A stretch of DNA of 36,197 nt from Kribbella turkmenica (GTDB lineage: Bacteria; Actinomycetota; Actinomycetes; Propionibacteriales; Kribbellaceae), in NCBI RefSeq assembly GCF_004348725.1, contig NZ_SMKR01000064.1, positions 1 through 36,197 of the forward strand, in the 5' to 3' direction. The position numbers were made by a program, and so were the translations under genes. How positions within the stretch are numbered: position 1 is the first letter of the stretch; each line of letters opens with the position of its first letter. Under the pieces are notes generated by a model that was given only the letters and a program-made list of their open reading frames with translations, was not told where the DNA came from and did no database searches. Positions 9,018 through 17,588 of this stretch are shown here, piece by piece.

Positions 9018-9037
9018 AACCCGGCCGCCCGCGGGTT
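9018..9037. terminator. Hairpin between convergent pdxY and LOG-family gene
   Basis: AACCCG pairs with CGGGTT across an eight-base loop in the 85-bp gap between the two convergent stop codons. It could serve as a weak bidirectional terminator. There is no U-tract. Confidence 0.35.
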
Positions 9038-9073
9038 CTACCGTCGTGCCTTCCGGGAGGAAGACGTGGCTCC

Positions 9074-10168
9074 TCAGCTGATGAGGGTGGCGGCTTCTTC
9101 GATGGTGTCGACCAGGTGGATCGAGGCGGACATCGGGCGGTTGGCGGCCAGGGACTGGAGGAGGGGCCAGACCGGGAGGTTGACGGTCCAGTGATGGATG
9201 CCGACGAGGACGAGCGGGATCTGGGTGGCCTGGTCGCCGTAGTAGTTGGGGGTGGCGGCCTGGAAGATCTCCTGGACCGTGCCGGCCGCGCCGGGGAGGT
9301 AGAGGATGCCGCCGCGGGCGCGGCGCAGCAGGACGTCCTCGCGCTGGGCGTTGGAGAAGTACTTCGCGATCGACGACGCGAACACGTTCGGCGGCTCGTG
9401 ACCGTAGAACCACGTCGGGATCGACACTCCACCGTCGCCCGGGAACTGACGCCGTACGTCGAGCCCTGCCGCGGCCCACGCGGCGACCGACGGACGGAAC
9501 GACGGTACGGCGGCCAGTGCAGACAGCGCCGAGTCGAGCGCGGAGTCGTCGTACTCGGCCAGTGAGGCACCCAGATTGGCCGCTTCCATCGCTCCCGGAC
9601 CGCCGCCGGTGACCACGGTATGACCGGCCCGGGCGAGCGTGCGGCCTAACAGCACGGCCGAGCGGTACGCCGTGCTGCCGCGAGCGACCCCGTGGCCACC
9701 CATGACCCCGATCCACGGCCTGTGGTCCGGCAGTTCGGTGAGCGCGTCGGCGATGGCGTGGTCGTGCAGGGCCGAGGCGAGAGTGCGGCTGGTGTCGCCC
9801 TTCTCGTCATGCTGCCGGGACCAGGCGTAGATCTTGGCGTCCGGGGTCGCGTCGTACCCGCTCTCGAGGCCGGCGAAGAGCTCGTCGGCGTCGTACAGCT
9901 CGCCGCGGTAGGCGTCGAAGGGCAGGGCCGGGATCGTGGGGAAGACCAGGCCGCCGCCGGCGCGGATCCAGGCCTCCGCCTTCTCGTCCAGAACGCAGCC
10001 GAGGAACAGCGAGCCCCGCGGATCCATGCCCAGGAGATCCGCCGTCCGGCCGGAGAGGTCGACGGACTGGATCCGCCAGCCCTCCATCGTCACGGCCCCG
10101 GCGGCCACGACCCGGTCGAAGTGGGCGAGCGACTCGATGTCGACGTGCGGAATGCTCGGCAGTGTCAC
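9074..10168 (-). CDS. LOG-family Rossmann-fold protein with divergent nucleotide motif
   Basis: This 364-residue protein has the LOG/lysine-decarboxylase-like core in its second half: GVMGGHGVARGS, TVVTGGGPGAMEAANLGA (family GGGxGxMxAA), and LPGAAGTVQEIFQA, which corresponds to PGGxGTxxE but with the second Gly replaced by Ala. Well-known LOG proteins are cytokinin riboside 5'-monophosphate phosphoribohydrolases of about 190 residues. This one carries about 150 extra N-terminal residues, so the specific reaction is open. The GTG at 10168 was chosen because TAGGGT ends exactly 7 nt upstream, a leaderless arrangement; a GTG at 10177 is also in frame. It diverges from the aminotransferase gene and converges on pdxY. 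Confidence 0.8.
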   Translation of the reverse strand: MTLPSIPHVDIESLAHFDRVVAAGAVTMEGWRIQSVDLSGRTADLLGMDPRGSLFLGCVLDEKAEAWIRAGGGLVFPTIPALPFDAYRGELYDADELFAGLESGYDATPDAKIYAWSRQHDEKGDTSRTLASALHDHAIADALTELPDHRPWIGVMGGHGVARGSTAYRSAVLLGRTLARAGHTVVTGGGPGAMEAANLGASLAEYDDSALDSALSALAAVPSFRPSVAAWAAAGLDVRRQFPGDGGVSIPTWFYGHEPPNVFASSIAKYFSNAQREDVLLRRARGGILYLPGAAGTVQEIFQAATPNYYGDQATQIPLVLVGIHHWTVNLPVWPLLQSLAANRPMSASIHLVDTIEEAATLIS

Positions 10169-10175
10169 GAGCAGC

Positions 10176-10181
10176 ACCCTA
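10176..10181 (-). promoter_or_regulatory. -10 box for a leaderless LOG-family transcript
   Basis: TAGGGT on the minus strand, 7 nt before the GTG at 10168, with no Shine-Dalgarno between them. The same hexamer precedes the NUDIX gene. Confidence 0.5.
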
Positions 10182-10275
10182 ACGGCCCGGAACGCACCCC
10201 GAACGGACCCTGAACCGAGTTCGCAGTCCTCCGGCATTTCACCGGCCCCGGCTATGAGGAGGCGGTGCGATGAGG

Positions 10276-10282
10276 TAATGCT
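10276..10282 (+). promoter_or_regulatory. -10-like box for the aminotransferase gene
   Basis: TAATGCT ends 6 nt before the ATG at 10289, with no clear Shine-Dalgarno in between; a leaderless transcript would start at or next to the ATG. Confidence 0.4.
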
Positions 10283-10288
10283 TGGGGC

Positions 10289-11578
10289 ATGACACATGCG
10301 GAGCTCTGGGAGCGTCACAAGGCCGTCATGCCGGACTGGCTCGCGTTGTACTACGAGGAGCCGATCGAGATCGTGCGGGGGTCCGGCCGCCGGGTCACCG
10401 ACGGCGAGGGGAACACCTACCTCGACTTCTTCGCCGGCATCCTGACCAACGCGATCGGCTACGACATCGCGGAGATCTCCGACGCGGTGCGCGAGCAACT
10501 GGCCACCGGGATCGCGCACACCTCGACCGTGTACCTGATCCGCAAGCAGATCGAGCTGGCCGAGCAGATCGCCGAGCTGTCCGGGATCCCGGACGCCAAG
10601 GTGTTCTTCGCGAACTCCGGGACCGAGGCGAACGAGGCGGCCATGCTGCTCGCCACCCAGAACCGCCGGTCCAACCAGGTGCTGGCGATGCGGAACTCGT
10701 ACCACGGCCGCGGCTTCGGCACGGTCGCGATCACGGGCAACCGCGGCTGGTCGGCGAGCAGCCTGTCGCCGGTGAACGTGCAGTACGTGCAGGGTGCGTA
10801 CCGGTACCGCAGCCCGTTCCGCGACCTGCCCGACGCCGAGTACATCAAGGTGTGCGTCGACGACCTGCGCAACGTCATCGAGACCACCACCGCGGGCGAC
10901 GTCGCCTGCTTGATCGTCGAGCCGATCCAGGGCGTCGGCGGGTTCTCGTCACCGCCCGACGGTCTGTACGGCGCCTTCAAGAAGGTCCTGGACGAGTACG
11001 GGATCCTGCTGATCGCCGACGAGGTGCAGACTGGCTGGGGTCGCACCGGCGAGCACTTCTGGGGGATCCAGGCACACGACGTCGTGCCGGACGCGATGAC
11101 GTTCGCCAAGGGCCTGGGCAACGGGTTCGCGATCGGTGGCGTGGTTGCCCGGCCGGACCTGATGGACAGCCTGAGCGCGAACTCGCTGTCCACCTTCGGC
11201 GGCAACCCGATCTCCACCAGCGCCGCCAAGGCGACCATCGACTACCTGCTCGACAGGGACCTGCAGGCGAACGCCGCCAAGCGCGGCGCCCAGCTGGCCG
11301 ACGGACTGCGCGGGATCTCCGAGGAGTTCCCCGAGCTCGGCGACGTCCGCGGCAAGGGCCTGATGCTGGCGGCCGAGATCGTCAGACCCGACGACAACAG
11401 CCCGGACCCGGCCACCACCGCGAGACTCCAGCAGGAGACCAAGAACCGCGGCCTCCTCGTCGGCAAGGGCGGCCTCTACGGCAACGTGCTGCGGATGGCC
11501 CCGCCGATGACCCTTACCGAAGCCGAGACCACCGAGGCTCTCGACATCATCCGCGACTCCTTCAACACCCTGCGCTGA
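10289..11578 (+). CDS. Class-III PLP-dependent aminotransferase
   Basis: This 429-residue fold-type I transaminase moves an amino group from an omega-amine or amino acid to a keto acid. Markers are NSGTEANEAAMLLA for the PLP phosphate site, NSYHGRGFGT, IVEPIQGVGGF, and LLIADEVQTGWGRTGEHF with the Asp that contacts the pyridine N. TFAKGLGNGFAIGG near residue 273 carries the Schiff-base Lys. The proportions resemble 4-aminobutyrate, alanine-glyoxylate (AGXT2-like) and related enzymes; no feature I can see settles the substrate. It is monocistronic, with a strong hairpin after the stop and a divergent LOG-family gene upstream. Confidence 0.92.
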   Translation: MTHAELWERHKAVMPDWLALYYEEPIEIVRGSGRRVTDGEGNTYLDFFAGILTNAIGYDIAEISDAVREQLATGIAHTSTVYLIRKQIELAEQIAELSGIPDAKVFFANSGTEANEAAMLLATQNRRSNQVLAMRNSYHGRGFGTVAITGNRGWSASSLSPVNVQYVQGAYRYRSPFRDLPDAEYIKVCVDDLRNVIETTTAGDVACLIVEPIQGVGGFSSPPDGLYGAFKKVLDEYGILLIADEVQTGWGRTGEHFWGIQAHDVVPDAMTFAKGLGNGFAIGGVVARPDLMDSLSANSLSTFGGNPISTSAAKATIDYLLDRDLQANAAKRGAQLADGLRGISEEFPELGDVRGKGLMLAAEIVRPDDNSPDPATTARLQQETKNRGLLVGKGGLYGNVLRMAPPMTLTEAETTEALDIIRDSFNTLR

Positions 11579-11583
11579 GCACA

Positions 11584-11614
11584 ACGCCGGGCCGGTCGCC
11601 CGCCGGCCCGGCGT
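11584..11614 (+). terminator. Terminator after the aminotransferase gene
   Basis: ACGCCGGGCCGG pairs perfectly with CCGGCCCGGCGT around a seven-base loop, five bases after the aminotransferase stop. It is the kind of U-poor intrinsic terminator usual in high-GC genomes. Confidence 0.75.
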
Positions 11615-11692
11615 CGTTCAGCTCAGGTGCAGCTCCGACAGGCAAACCAGCCGAGCTCCTCGCGGTGATCTCCCACCTGATCATCTCGCTTA

Positions 11693-11713
11693 CTGTCAGT
11701 AGCCACCTGACAG
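11693..11713. repeat. 7-bp inverted repeat between two terminators
   Basis: CTGTCAG and CTGACAG form a perfect inverted repeat with a seven-base centre. It lies in the 127 bp between the aminotransferase terminator and the gluABCD terminator, where I see no gene. Function unknown. Confidence 0.35.
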
Positions 11714-11741
11714 CAAGGGTCGTCAGTGCTGCAGCAAGAGG

Positions 11742-11774
11742 AACGGGTCCCGGGAGTGGCTCCCGGGACCCGTT
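11742..11774 (-). terminator. Terminator of the gluABCD operon
   Basis: AACGGGTCCCGGGAG and CTCCCGGGACCCGTT form a perfect 15-bp stem with a three-base loop, 14 bp beyond the gluD stop. On the minus strand a pyrimidine-rich CCTCTT follows the stem. The symmetry means it may also stop rightward transcripts. Confidence 0.85.
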
Positions 11775-11788
11775 GACGGCCTACGTGC

Positions 11789-12724
11789 TCAGTTGCCCGG
11801 GCCGGGCGTTCCGTCCGGTGCGGCGGCGTCGGCGGTGACGCCGACGGCCACGGCGCCGCCGACGGCGGACCGGTCGACCTGCTCGGGCGCGAGCGGACCG
11901 CCGGCGGACCGGCCGCGGCGGCGCATCAGGGCCTCGACCCGGTGGGCCAGCACCCCGAGGAAGTAGTTCACGATCACGAAGATCGCGGCCACCACGATCA
12001 GGGCCGGCAGCAGGTTCGACTTGTAGTTGCCGATCTGCTCCGCCTTCCGCAGCAGTTCCTCGTACGTGATGATGTAGCCCAGTGCGGTGTCCTTCAGGAT
12101 CACGACCAGCTGGCCGACGATGGCCGGCAGCATCGCCGTGATTGCCTGCGGCAACAGGATCAGCTGCATCGCCTTGCCGTTGGTGAGGCCGATCGCCATC
12201 GCCGCCTCGCCCTGCCCCTTCGGCAGCGCGTACACGCCGGAGCGGACGAGCTCGGCGACGACCGAACCGTTGTAGAACATCAGGCCGGTGATCACCGCGG
12301 CCAGCGGCAGCCGCTCGGACGGGAACAGGTTGTAGTAGCCGAACAGCGCGTAGCTGAACAGCATCATCATCAGCACCGGAACGGCGCGGAAGAACTCGAC
12401 GACGATGCTGCACGGCCACCGGATCCAGGCCGATGAGGACAGCCGCCCGACACCGAGCAGGATGCCGAGCGTCAGCGCCAGGACGACCGAGATCGCGGCC
12501 GCGGTCAGCGTTCCGATCAGGCCGGGGATCAGGTACTCGGTCCAGATCTCGCCGGTGAGGAACGGCTCCCACTTGGCCGCGGTCAGCTGACCCTTCTCGT
12601 TCAGCTTGTCGACCACGAACCACAGGATCAGCAGCAGAACGGCGACACTCGCGACGCCGACGACGGCGTACGTCCGTTTGGCCCGTGGACCGGGGGCGTC
12701 GAACAGAACGCTGCTGCCGCTCAT
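11789..12724 (-). CDS. gluD: Glutamate/polar amino acid ABC transporter permease (GluD-like)
   Basis: One of two permease subunits of a polar amino acid importer. The 311-residue protein has an N-terminal TM segment near residue 20 and further TM helices of the HisM/GlnP type. The cytoplasmic EAA loop is EAAMAIGLTNGKAMQLILLP (about residues 173-192), which docks to the ATPase. The C-terminal ~45 residues are a polar/Ala-rich tail beyond the fold. The start ATG overlaps the gluC stop (ATGA), so the two subunits are translationally coupled. Naming follows the gluABCD glutamate importer of Corynebacterium glutamicum by gene order and family. Glutamate specificity is inferred. Confidence 0.9.
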   Translation of the reverse strand: MSGSSVLFDAPGPRAKRTYAVVGVASVAVLLLILWFVVDKLNEKGQLTAAKWEPFLTGEIWTEYLIPGLIGTLTAAAISVVLALTLGILLGVGRLSSSAWIRWPCSIVVEFFRAVPVLMMMLFSYALFGYYNLFPSERLPLAAVITGLMFYNGSVVAELVRSGVYALPKGQGEAAMAIGLTNGKAMQLILLPQAITAMLPAIVGQLVVILKDTALGYIITYEELLRKAEQIGNYKSNLLPALIVVAAIFVIVNYFLGVLAHRVEALMRRRGRSAGGPLAPEQVDRSAVGGAVAVGVTADAAAPDGTPGPGN

Positions 12725-13410
12725 CGCTTCACCGCCAGGCGCTTGGACAACGAGGTGAACAGGATGCCGACCGGCAGTGTCAGGATGACGAAGCCGAGGG
12801 CGAAGATGCCGAACACCACGAAGATCACGTCCGGACGGTTCTCCATCATCACCTTCATCACCGCGGAGGCCTCCGTCACGCCGATCACCGAAGCGACGGT
12901 GGAGTTCTTGGTCAACGCGATCAGCACGTTGCCCAGCGGCGCGACAGCACCGCGGAACGCCTGCGGAAGGACGACGTACCGCAGTGTTTTCAGGAACGGC
13001 AGCCCGATCGCGCGGGCGGCCTCGGCCTGGCCGAGCGGCACGGTGTTGACGCCGCTACGGATCGCCTCGGCGACGAAGGCCGCGTGGTACACCGACAGGC
13101 CGAGGACTGCGAGCCGGAAGTTGTTGTCGTCGATCGAGGTCGGTGAGTTCGGGTCCGCCAGCTGGATGCCCAGCTGCAGGAACAGGCCGAGGTTGCAGAA
13201 CACGATCACCAGGGTCAGTGGCGTGTTCCGGACGATGTTGACGTACGCGCTGCCCATCGACCGCAGGACCCGGACCGGCGAGACCCGCATGACCGCCACC
13301 ACCGTGCCGATCAGCAGTGCCAGCAGCGCCGACAGCAGCGTCAGGTAGATGGTGGTCTTGAAGGCTCCGAGACCGTCGTACTCGGAGAAGAACTCGGAGA
13401 TCACATCCAT
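12721..13410 (-). CDS. gluC: Glutamate/polar amino acid ABC transporter permease (GluC-like)
   Basis: This 229-residue inner-membrane permease pairs with the neighbouring gluD product. It has about five TM segments (first near residues 17-42) and the EAA motif EAARAIGLPFLKTLRYVVLP (about residues 135-154). The segment MGSAYVNIVRNTPLTLVIVF is typical of the HisQ/GlnP subgroup. It starts at ATG 13410 behind GGGAG, 80 bp after gluB, and its TGA overlaps the gluD ATG. Two different permeases in one operon fit a heterodimeric channel. Confidence 0.93.
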   Translation of the reverse strand: MDVISEFFSEYDGLGAFKTTIYLTLLSALLALLIGTVVAVMRVSPVRVLRSMGSAYVNIVRNTPLTLVIVFCNLGLFLQLGIQLADPNSPTSIDDNNFRLAVLGLSVYHAAFVAEAIRSGVNTVPLGQAEAARAIGLPFLKTLRYVVLPQAFRGAVAPLGNVLIALTKNSTVASVIGVTEASAVMKVMMENRPDVIFVVFGIFALGFVILTLPVGILFTSLSKRLAVKR

Positions 13411-13490
13411 GGTGCTCCCGCAGGGGATCGAGGTCGAGACCCAGTCGTGGGGAGGAACCGGTGCCGGCTCCTCCCCACGGGCACTTCAGG

Positions 13491-14333
13491 TCAGGCGCAG
13501 GCGTCGAAGGTCTTCGGCGGGTTGGTCGCCGGGTCGAGCTTCAGGCCGGCGGTTCCGAGGTTCTTGTCGAAGGCCTTCTGCCACTCACCGGAGTCGACCA
13601 TCTTCTTCAGCGCGTCGTTGACCTTGGTGCAGGTCTCCGTGTCGCCCTTCTTCAGGCCGACGCCGTAGCGCTCGGTGGAGAAGGTCTTGCCGACCACCTT
13701 GAACTTGCCCTCGTTCGCGCTCTGCGCGGCGAACCCGGCCAGGATCGTGTTGTCGGTGGTGACGGCGTCGATCGCGCCCGAGCTCAGCGCCTCGACACAC
13801 TTGGAGTAGGTGTCGTACTCCTGCAGCTGGACGGTCTTGGCGAACTGGTCCTTGACCTTCTGGGCCGAGGTCGAACCGGTCACCGAGCACAGCTTCTTGC
13901 CGTTCAGGGCCTCCGGTCCGGTGATGTCGCCGTTGTCGGCCTTGACCAGCAGGTCCTGGCCGGCGACCAGGTACGGGCCGGCGAAGGACACCTTCTCCTT
14001 GCGGGTGTCGGTGATCGAGTAGGTCGCGAAGATCATCTTGACCTGCCCGTTGCCGAGCAGGCTCTCGCGCTGAGCCGACGGGGACTCCTTGAACTCGACG
14101 TTGCCCTCTTCGTAGCCGAGCTCCTTGGCGACGTACTTCGCGACGTCGACGTCCATGCCGGTGTAGTTCGAGCCTTCCTTCAGGCCGAGACCCGGCTGGT
14201 CGTACTTGATGCCGACCACGAGCTTGTCGCCGCCGGCGGTGCCGCCGCCGGCGTCGGTCTCGTCGCCGCAGGCCGTCAGGCCGGTCGCGGCCAGGACCGT
14301 GATGCCGAGGGCAGCGATGATTCGCTGTCGCAT
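13491..14333 (-). CDS. gluB: Glutamate-type ABC transporter substrate-binding lipoprotein
   Basis: This 280-residue extracellular solute-binding protein belongs to the family-3 (SBP_bac_3) amino acid binders. It has a lipoprotein signal peptide with lipobox LTAC, so Cys22 would be lipidated and hold the protein on the outer face of the membrane. VGIKYDQPGLG, GMDVDVAKYVAKELGYE, KMIFATYSITDTRKEKVSFA (about residues 95-114) and the ISVFAAQ-like second lobe follow the usual order. A good GGAGGAAAG precedes the ATG. It feeds the GluC/GluD channel; glutamate as ligand is inferred from the operon. Confidence 0.94.
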   Translation of the reverse strand: MRQRIIAALGITVLAATGLTACGDETDAGGGTAGGDKLVVGIKYDQPGLGLKEGSNYTGMDVDVAKYVAKELGYEEGNVEFKESPSAQRESLLGNGQVKMIFATYSITDTRKEKVSFAGPYLVAGQDLLVKADNGDITGPEALNGKKLCSVTGSTSAQKVKDQFAKTVQLQEYDTYSKCVEALSSGAIDAVTTDNTILAGFAAQSANEGKFKVVGKTFSTERYGVGLKKGDTETCTKVNDALKKMVDSGEWQKAFDKNLGTAGLKLDPATNPPKTFDACA

Positions 14334-14379
14334 GTTCTTTCCTCCGTTGTTCGGTACTGCGCTGTGACGGCGAGGGCGG

Positions 14380-15156
<777 letters not shown>

Positions 15157-15162
15157 GGCCAG

Positions 15163-15168
15163 AACCTA
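15163..15168 (-). promoter_or_regulatory. -10 box of the gluABCD operon
   Basis: TAGGTT on the minus strand ends 6 nt before the gluA ATG. A weak -35-like TGCGAC is about 18 bp further upstream. The spacing predicts transcription starting at or one base from the ATG. Confidence 0.5.
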
Positions 15169-15231
15169 GCGGAGGCTGGGGTGCCGTCGCAGCGCTGGGC
15201 GGTTCCACGGTGGTAACGATCTGCAATAGAC

Positions 15232-15265
15232 CAGCAGGCTGTGACGAGGCGGTCACAGCGTGCTG
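15232..15265. promoter_or_regulatory. Interrupted palindrome in the gluA-miaB divergent region
   Basis: CAGCA-G-GCTGTGAC, six bases, then GTCACAGC-G-TGCTG: 13 of 14 positions pair, with one G/G mismatch per arm. The core TGTGA-N8-TCACA resembles CRP/GlxR half-sites, but their standard spacer is N6. It lies about 50 bp upstream of the miaB -10 box and 70 bp upstream of the gluA -10 box. Operator role is inferred. Confidence 0.5.
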
Positions 15266-15307
15266 GGCGGAGCCGGTCCCAGGTGGGGGAATGTCCACCG
15301 TGGCACG

Positions 15308-15313
15308 TACTCT
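15308..15313 (+). promoter_or_regulatory. -10 box for miaB
   Basis: TACTCT ends 11 nt before ATG 15325 and only 2 nt before the alternative GTG 15316. A transcript starting 6-8 nt after the box would exclude the GTG and give miaB a leader of about five bases. Confidence 0.45.
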
Positions 15314-15324
15314 AGGTGGCTGTC

Positions 15325-16803
15325 ATGCGTACTTACGAGGTCCGCACCTACGGGTGCCAGATGAACGTCCACGACTCCGAGCGGCTGCGCGGGCTGCTGG
15401 AGGACGCGGGCTACGTCCGCGCGCCCGAGGGCGACCAGGCCGACGTGGTCGTGTTCAACACCTGCGCTGTCCGGGAGAACGCCGACAACAAGTTGTACGG
15501 CAACCTCGGCCACCTCGCGCCGGTGAAGGCGAAGACGCCGGGCATGCAGATCGCCGTCGGCGGTTGCCTGGCGCAGAAGGACAAGGCGTCGATCACCAAG
15601 AAGGCGCCCTGGGTCGACGTCGTCTTCGGCACGCACAACATCGGTTCGCTGCCGGTCCTGCTGGAGCGGGCCCGGGTGCAGGAGGAGTCGCAGGTCGAGA
15701 TCCTCGAGTCGCTCGAGGTGTTCCCGTCCACCCTGCCCACCCGGCGCGAATCGCCGTACTCGGCCTGGGTGTCGATCAGTGTCGGCTGCAACAACACCTG
15801 CACGTTCTGCATCGTCCCGTCGCTGCGTGGCCGCGAGAAGGACCGCCGTCCGGGCGACGTACTGGCCGAGGTCGAAGCGCTGGTCGCCGAGGGCGTGCTC
15901 GAGGTGACCCTGCTCGGTCAGAACGTGAACTCGTACGGCGTGGAGTTCGGTGACCGCTACGCCTTCGGCAAGTTGCTCCGCGCCTGCGGCTCGATCGACG
16001 GGCTGGAGCGAGTCCGGTTCACCTCGCCGCATCCGCGGGATTTCACCGCGGACGTGATCGAGGCGATGGCCGAGACGCCGAACGTGATGCCCTCGCTGCA
16101 CATGCCGCTGCAGTCCGGGTCGGACCGGGTGCTGAAGGCGATGCGGCGTTCGTACCGGCGCGACCGGTACCTGAAGATCATCGAGGACGTGCGCGCGGCG
16201 ATGCCGGACGCGGCGATCACCACCGACATCATCGTCGGCTTCCCGGGCGAGACCGAGGAGGACTTCCAGGGCACGCTCGACGTGGTCCGGCAGGCACGCT
16301 TCGCCGGCGCCTTCACCTTCCAGTACTCCAAGCGTCCCGGGACGCCGGCGGAGTCGATGGACGACCAGGTCCCGCGCGACGTCGTCCAGGACCGGTACGA
16401 GCGCCTGGTCGCCTTGCAGGACGAGATGGCCTGGGAGGAGAACAAGAAGATCGTCGGGCGGTCGCTCGAGGTGCTCGTGGCCGAGGGGGAGGGGCGCAAG
16501 GACGCCGCCACCCACCGGCTCAGCGGGCGCGCTCGCGACAACCGGCTCGTGCATTTCGCGCTCCCCGGGGGTGTCGAGGCGCCGCGACCGGGTGACGTGG
16601 CAACGGTCGAGGTCACGTACGGCGCTCCGCACCACCTGGTCGCGGATGTCTTCGGTTCGGTCCGGCGGACGCGCGCCGGTGACGCGTGGGAGCGGGCGCA
16701 GGAGAGCCCGCCTGACGCGGGCACGCCGGGCGTGATGCTGGGGATGCCGACGATCGGCGCCAAGCCGCTGGAGCCGGCGGTCGGCGGCTGCCAGATCGGG
16801 TGA
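15325..16803 (+). CDS. miaB: tRNA-2-methylthio-N6-dimethylallyladenosine synthase
   Basis: This radical-SAM methylthiotransferase converts i6A37 to ms2i6A37 in tRNAs reading UNN codons. With the ATG at 15325 (492 residues), the N-terminal UPF0004 domain has Cys11, Cys47 and Cys81, which bind the auxiliary 4Fe-4S cluster. The radical-SAM motif is C155-x3-C159-x2-C162 ([12 protein letters not shown]). A TRAM-like RNA-binding domain follows near residues 375-450. The last ~40 residues are a Gly/Pro-rich tail. A GTG nine bases earlier is in frame, but the -10 box sits too close to it. The stop overlaps the next gene (GTGA). Its substrate is made by MiaA, encoded 5.7 kb downstream. Confidence 0.96.
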   Translation: MRTYEVRTYGCQMNVHDSERLRGLLEDAGYVRAPEGDQADVVVFNTCAVRENADNKLYGNLGHLAPVKAKTPGMQIAVGGCLAQKDKASITKKAPWVDVVFGTHNIGSLPVLLERARVQEESQVEILESLEVFPSTLPTRRESPYSAWVSISVGCNNTCTFCIVPSLRGREKDRRPGDVLAEVEALVAEGVLEVTLLGQNVNSYGVEFGDRYAFGKLLRACGSIDGLERVRFTSPHPRDFTADVIEAMAETPNVMPSLHMPLQSGSDRVLKAMRRSYRRDRYLKIIEDVRAAMPDAAITTDIIVGFPGETEEDFQGTLDVVRQARFAGAFTFQYSKRPGTPAESMDDQVPRDVVQDRYERLVALQDEMAWEENKKIVGRSLEVLVAEGEGRKDAATHRLSGRARDNRLVHFALPGGVEAPRPGDVATVEVTYGAPHHLVADVFGSVRRTRAGDAWERAQESPPDAGTPGVMLGMPTIGAKPLEPAVGGCQIG

Positions 16804-17588
16804 CCGGCGAGCCTGCCGTCAGCCGCGGGCCTGCCGGCGGCGAGGGGTCGGCTGGCCGCGACGGCCCGGGTGATGCCCGGCCCGCCCACGAGCAGGTCTC
16901 GTCGTCAGCCGCGCGACCTGATTCGGAAGTCCTTCCGCCGGGTGCCGAGCCGTTCGCGGCCGGGCGGGACGCGGACGTCTACGCCCTCGACGACTCGTGG
17001 GTGTTGCGGCGCTATCGCAACGGTCACCCGGTGCGGGACGAGGCGGACATCATGCGCCACGTCGCCCAGTACGACTACCCGGTGCCGGCCGTCCGCGAGG
17101 TCTCCGGTGCGGACATGGTGATCGAGCGACTGGACGGCCCGACCCTTGGCGACGCGGCGATCGCCGGGCAGGTGAGCGCGGCCGAGGTGGGCGAGATCCA
17201 CGCCGACCTGCACCGCCGCCTGCAGGCGATCCCGGCGCCGAGCGGTACGCCGGGTCTGGTCGTCGTCCACGGGGATCTTCACCCGCTGAACGTGATCGCG
17301 ACCGCCGACGGACCGGTCGTCATCGACTGGCGCAACGCCGTCGAGGGCACCGCGGCGTTCGACGTCGCGATGACCGCGATCATCTTCGCGCAGGTCGCAC
17401 TCGACCCGTCCTTCGACGCCTTGAGCCCGCTGCTGCGGGAGGCGCTCGGCGCCTACCTCGCCGACACCATCGACCCCAGGCCCGGCCTTCCGGACGCGCT
17501 GGCCGAGCGCGGACGCAACGTCACCCTGACACTGGAGGAGTTGGCGCTGCTGCCCGCGCAGGACGAGCTGATCCGGTCGTATCTCTAG
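16800..17588 (+). CDS. APH-fold phosphotransferase
   Basis: This 262-residue protein resembles the aminoglycoside phosphotransferase/choline-kinase-like family. [12 protein letters not shown] (about residues 155-166) is the catalytic Brenner motif, and [11 protein letters not shown] is the metal-binding DFG equivalent with Asp-Trp. The first ~45 residues are low-complexity Gly/Ser/Ala and may be an extension or a start chosen too early; I see no better internal start. It overlaps miaB by four bases (GTGA), so its translation is likely coupled. The family includes antibiotic, sugar and lipid kinases; its substrate is unknown. Its TAG stop is interleaved with the stop of the convergent phosphoesterase gene. 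Confidence 0.85.
   Translation: MTGEPAVSRGPAGGEGSAGRDGPGDARPAHEQVSSSAARPDSEVLPPGAEPFAAGRDADVYALDDSWVLRRYRNGHPVRDEADIMRHVAQYDYPVPAVREVSGADMVIERLDGPTLGDAAIAGQVSAAEVGEIHADLHRRLQAIPAPSGTPGLVVVHGDLHPLNVIATADGPVVIDWRNAVEGTAAFDVAMTAIIFAQVALDPSFDALSPLLREALGAYLADTIDPRPGLPDALAERGRNVTLTLEELALLPAQDELIRSYL

Noticed and set aside
15238..15259. Canonical CRP/GlxR site
   Set aside because: Half-sites match but the TGTGA-TCACA spacer is 8 bp rather than 6, so it is listed only as a palindrome of unknown regulator.
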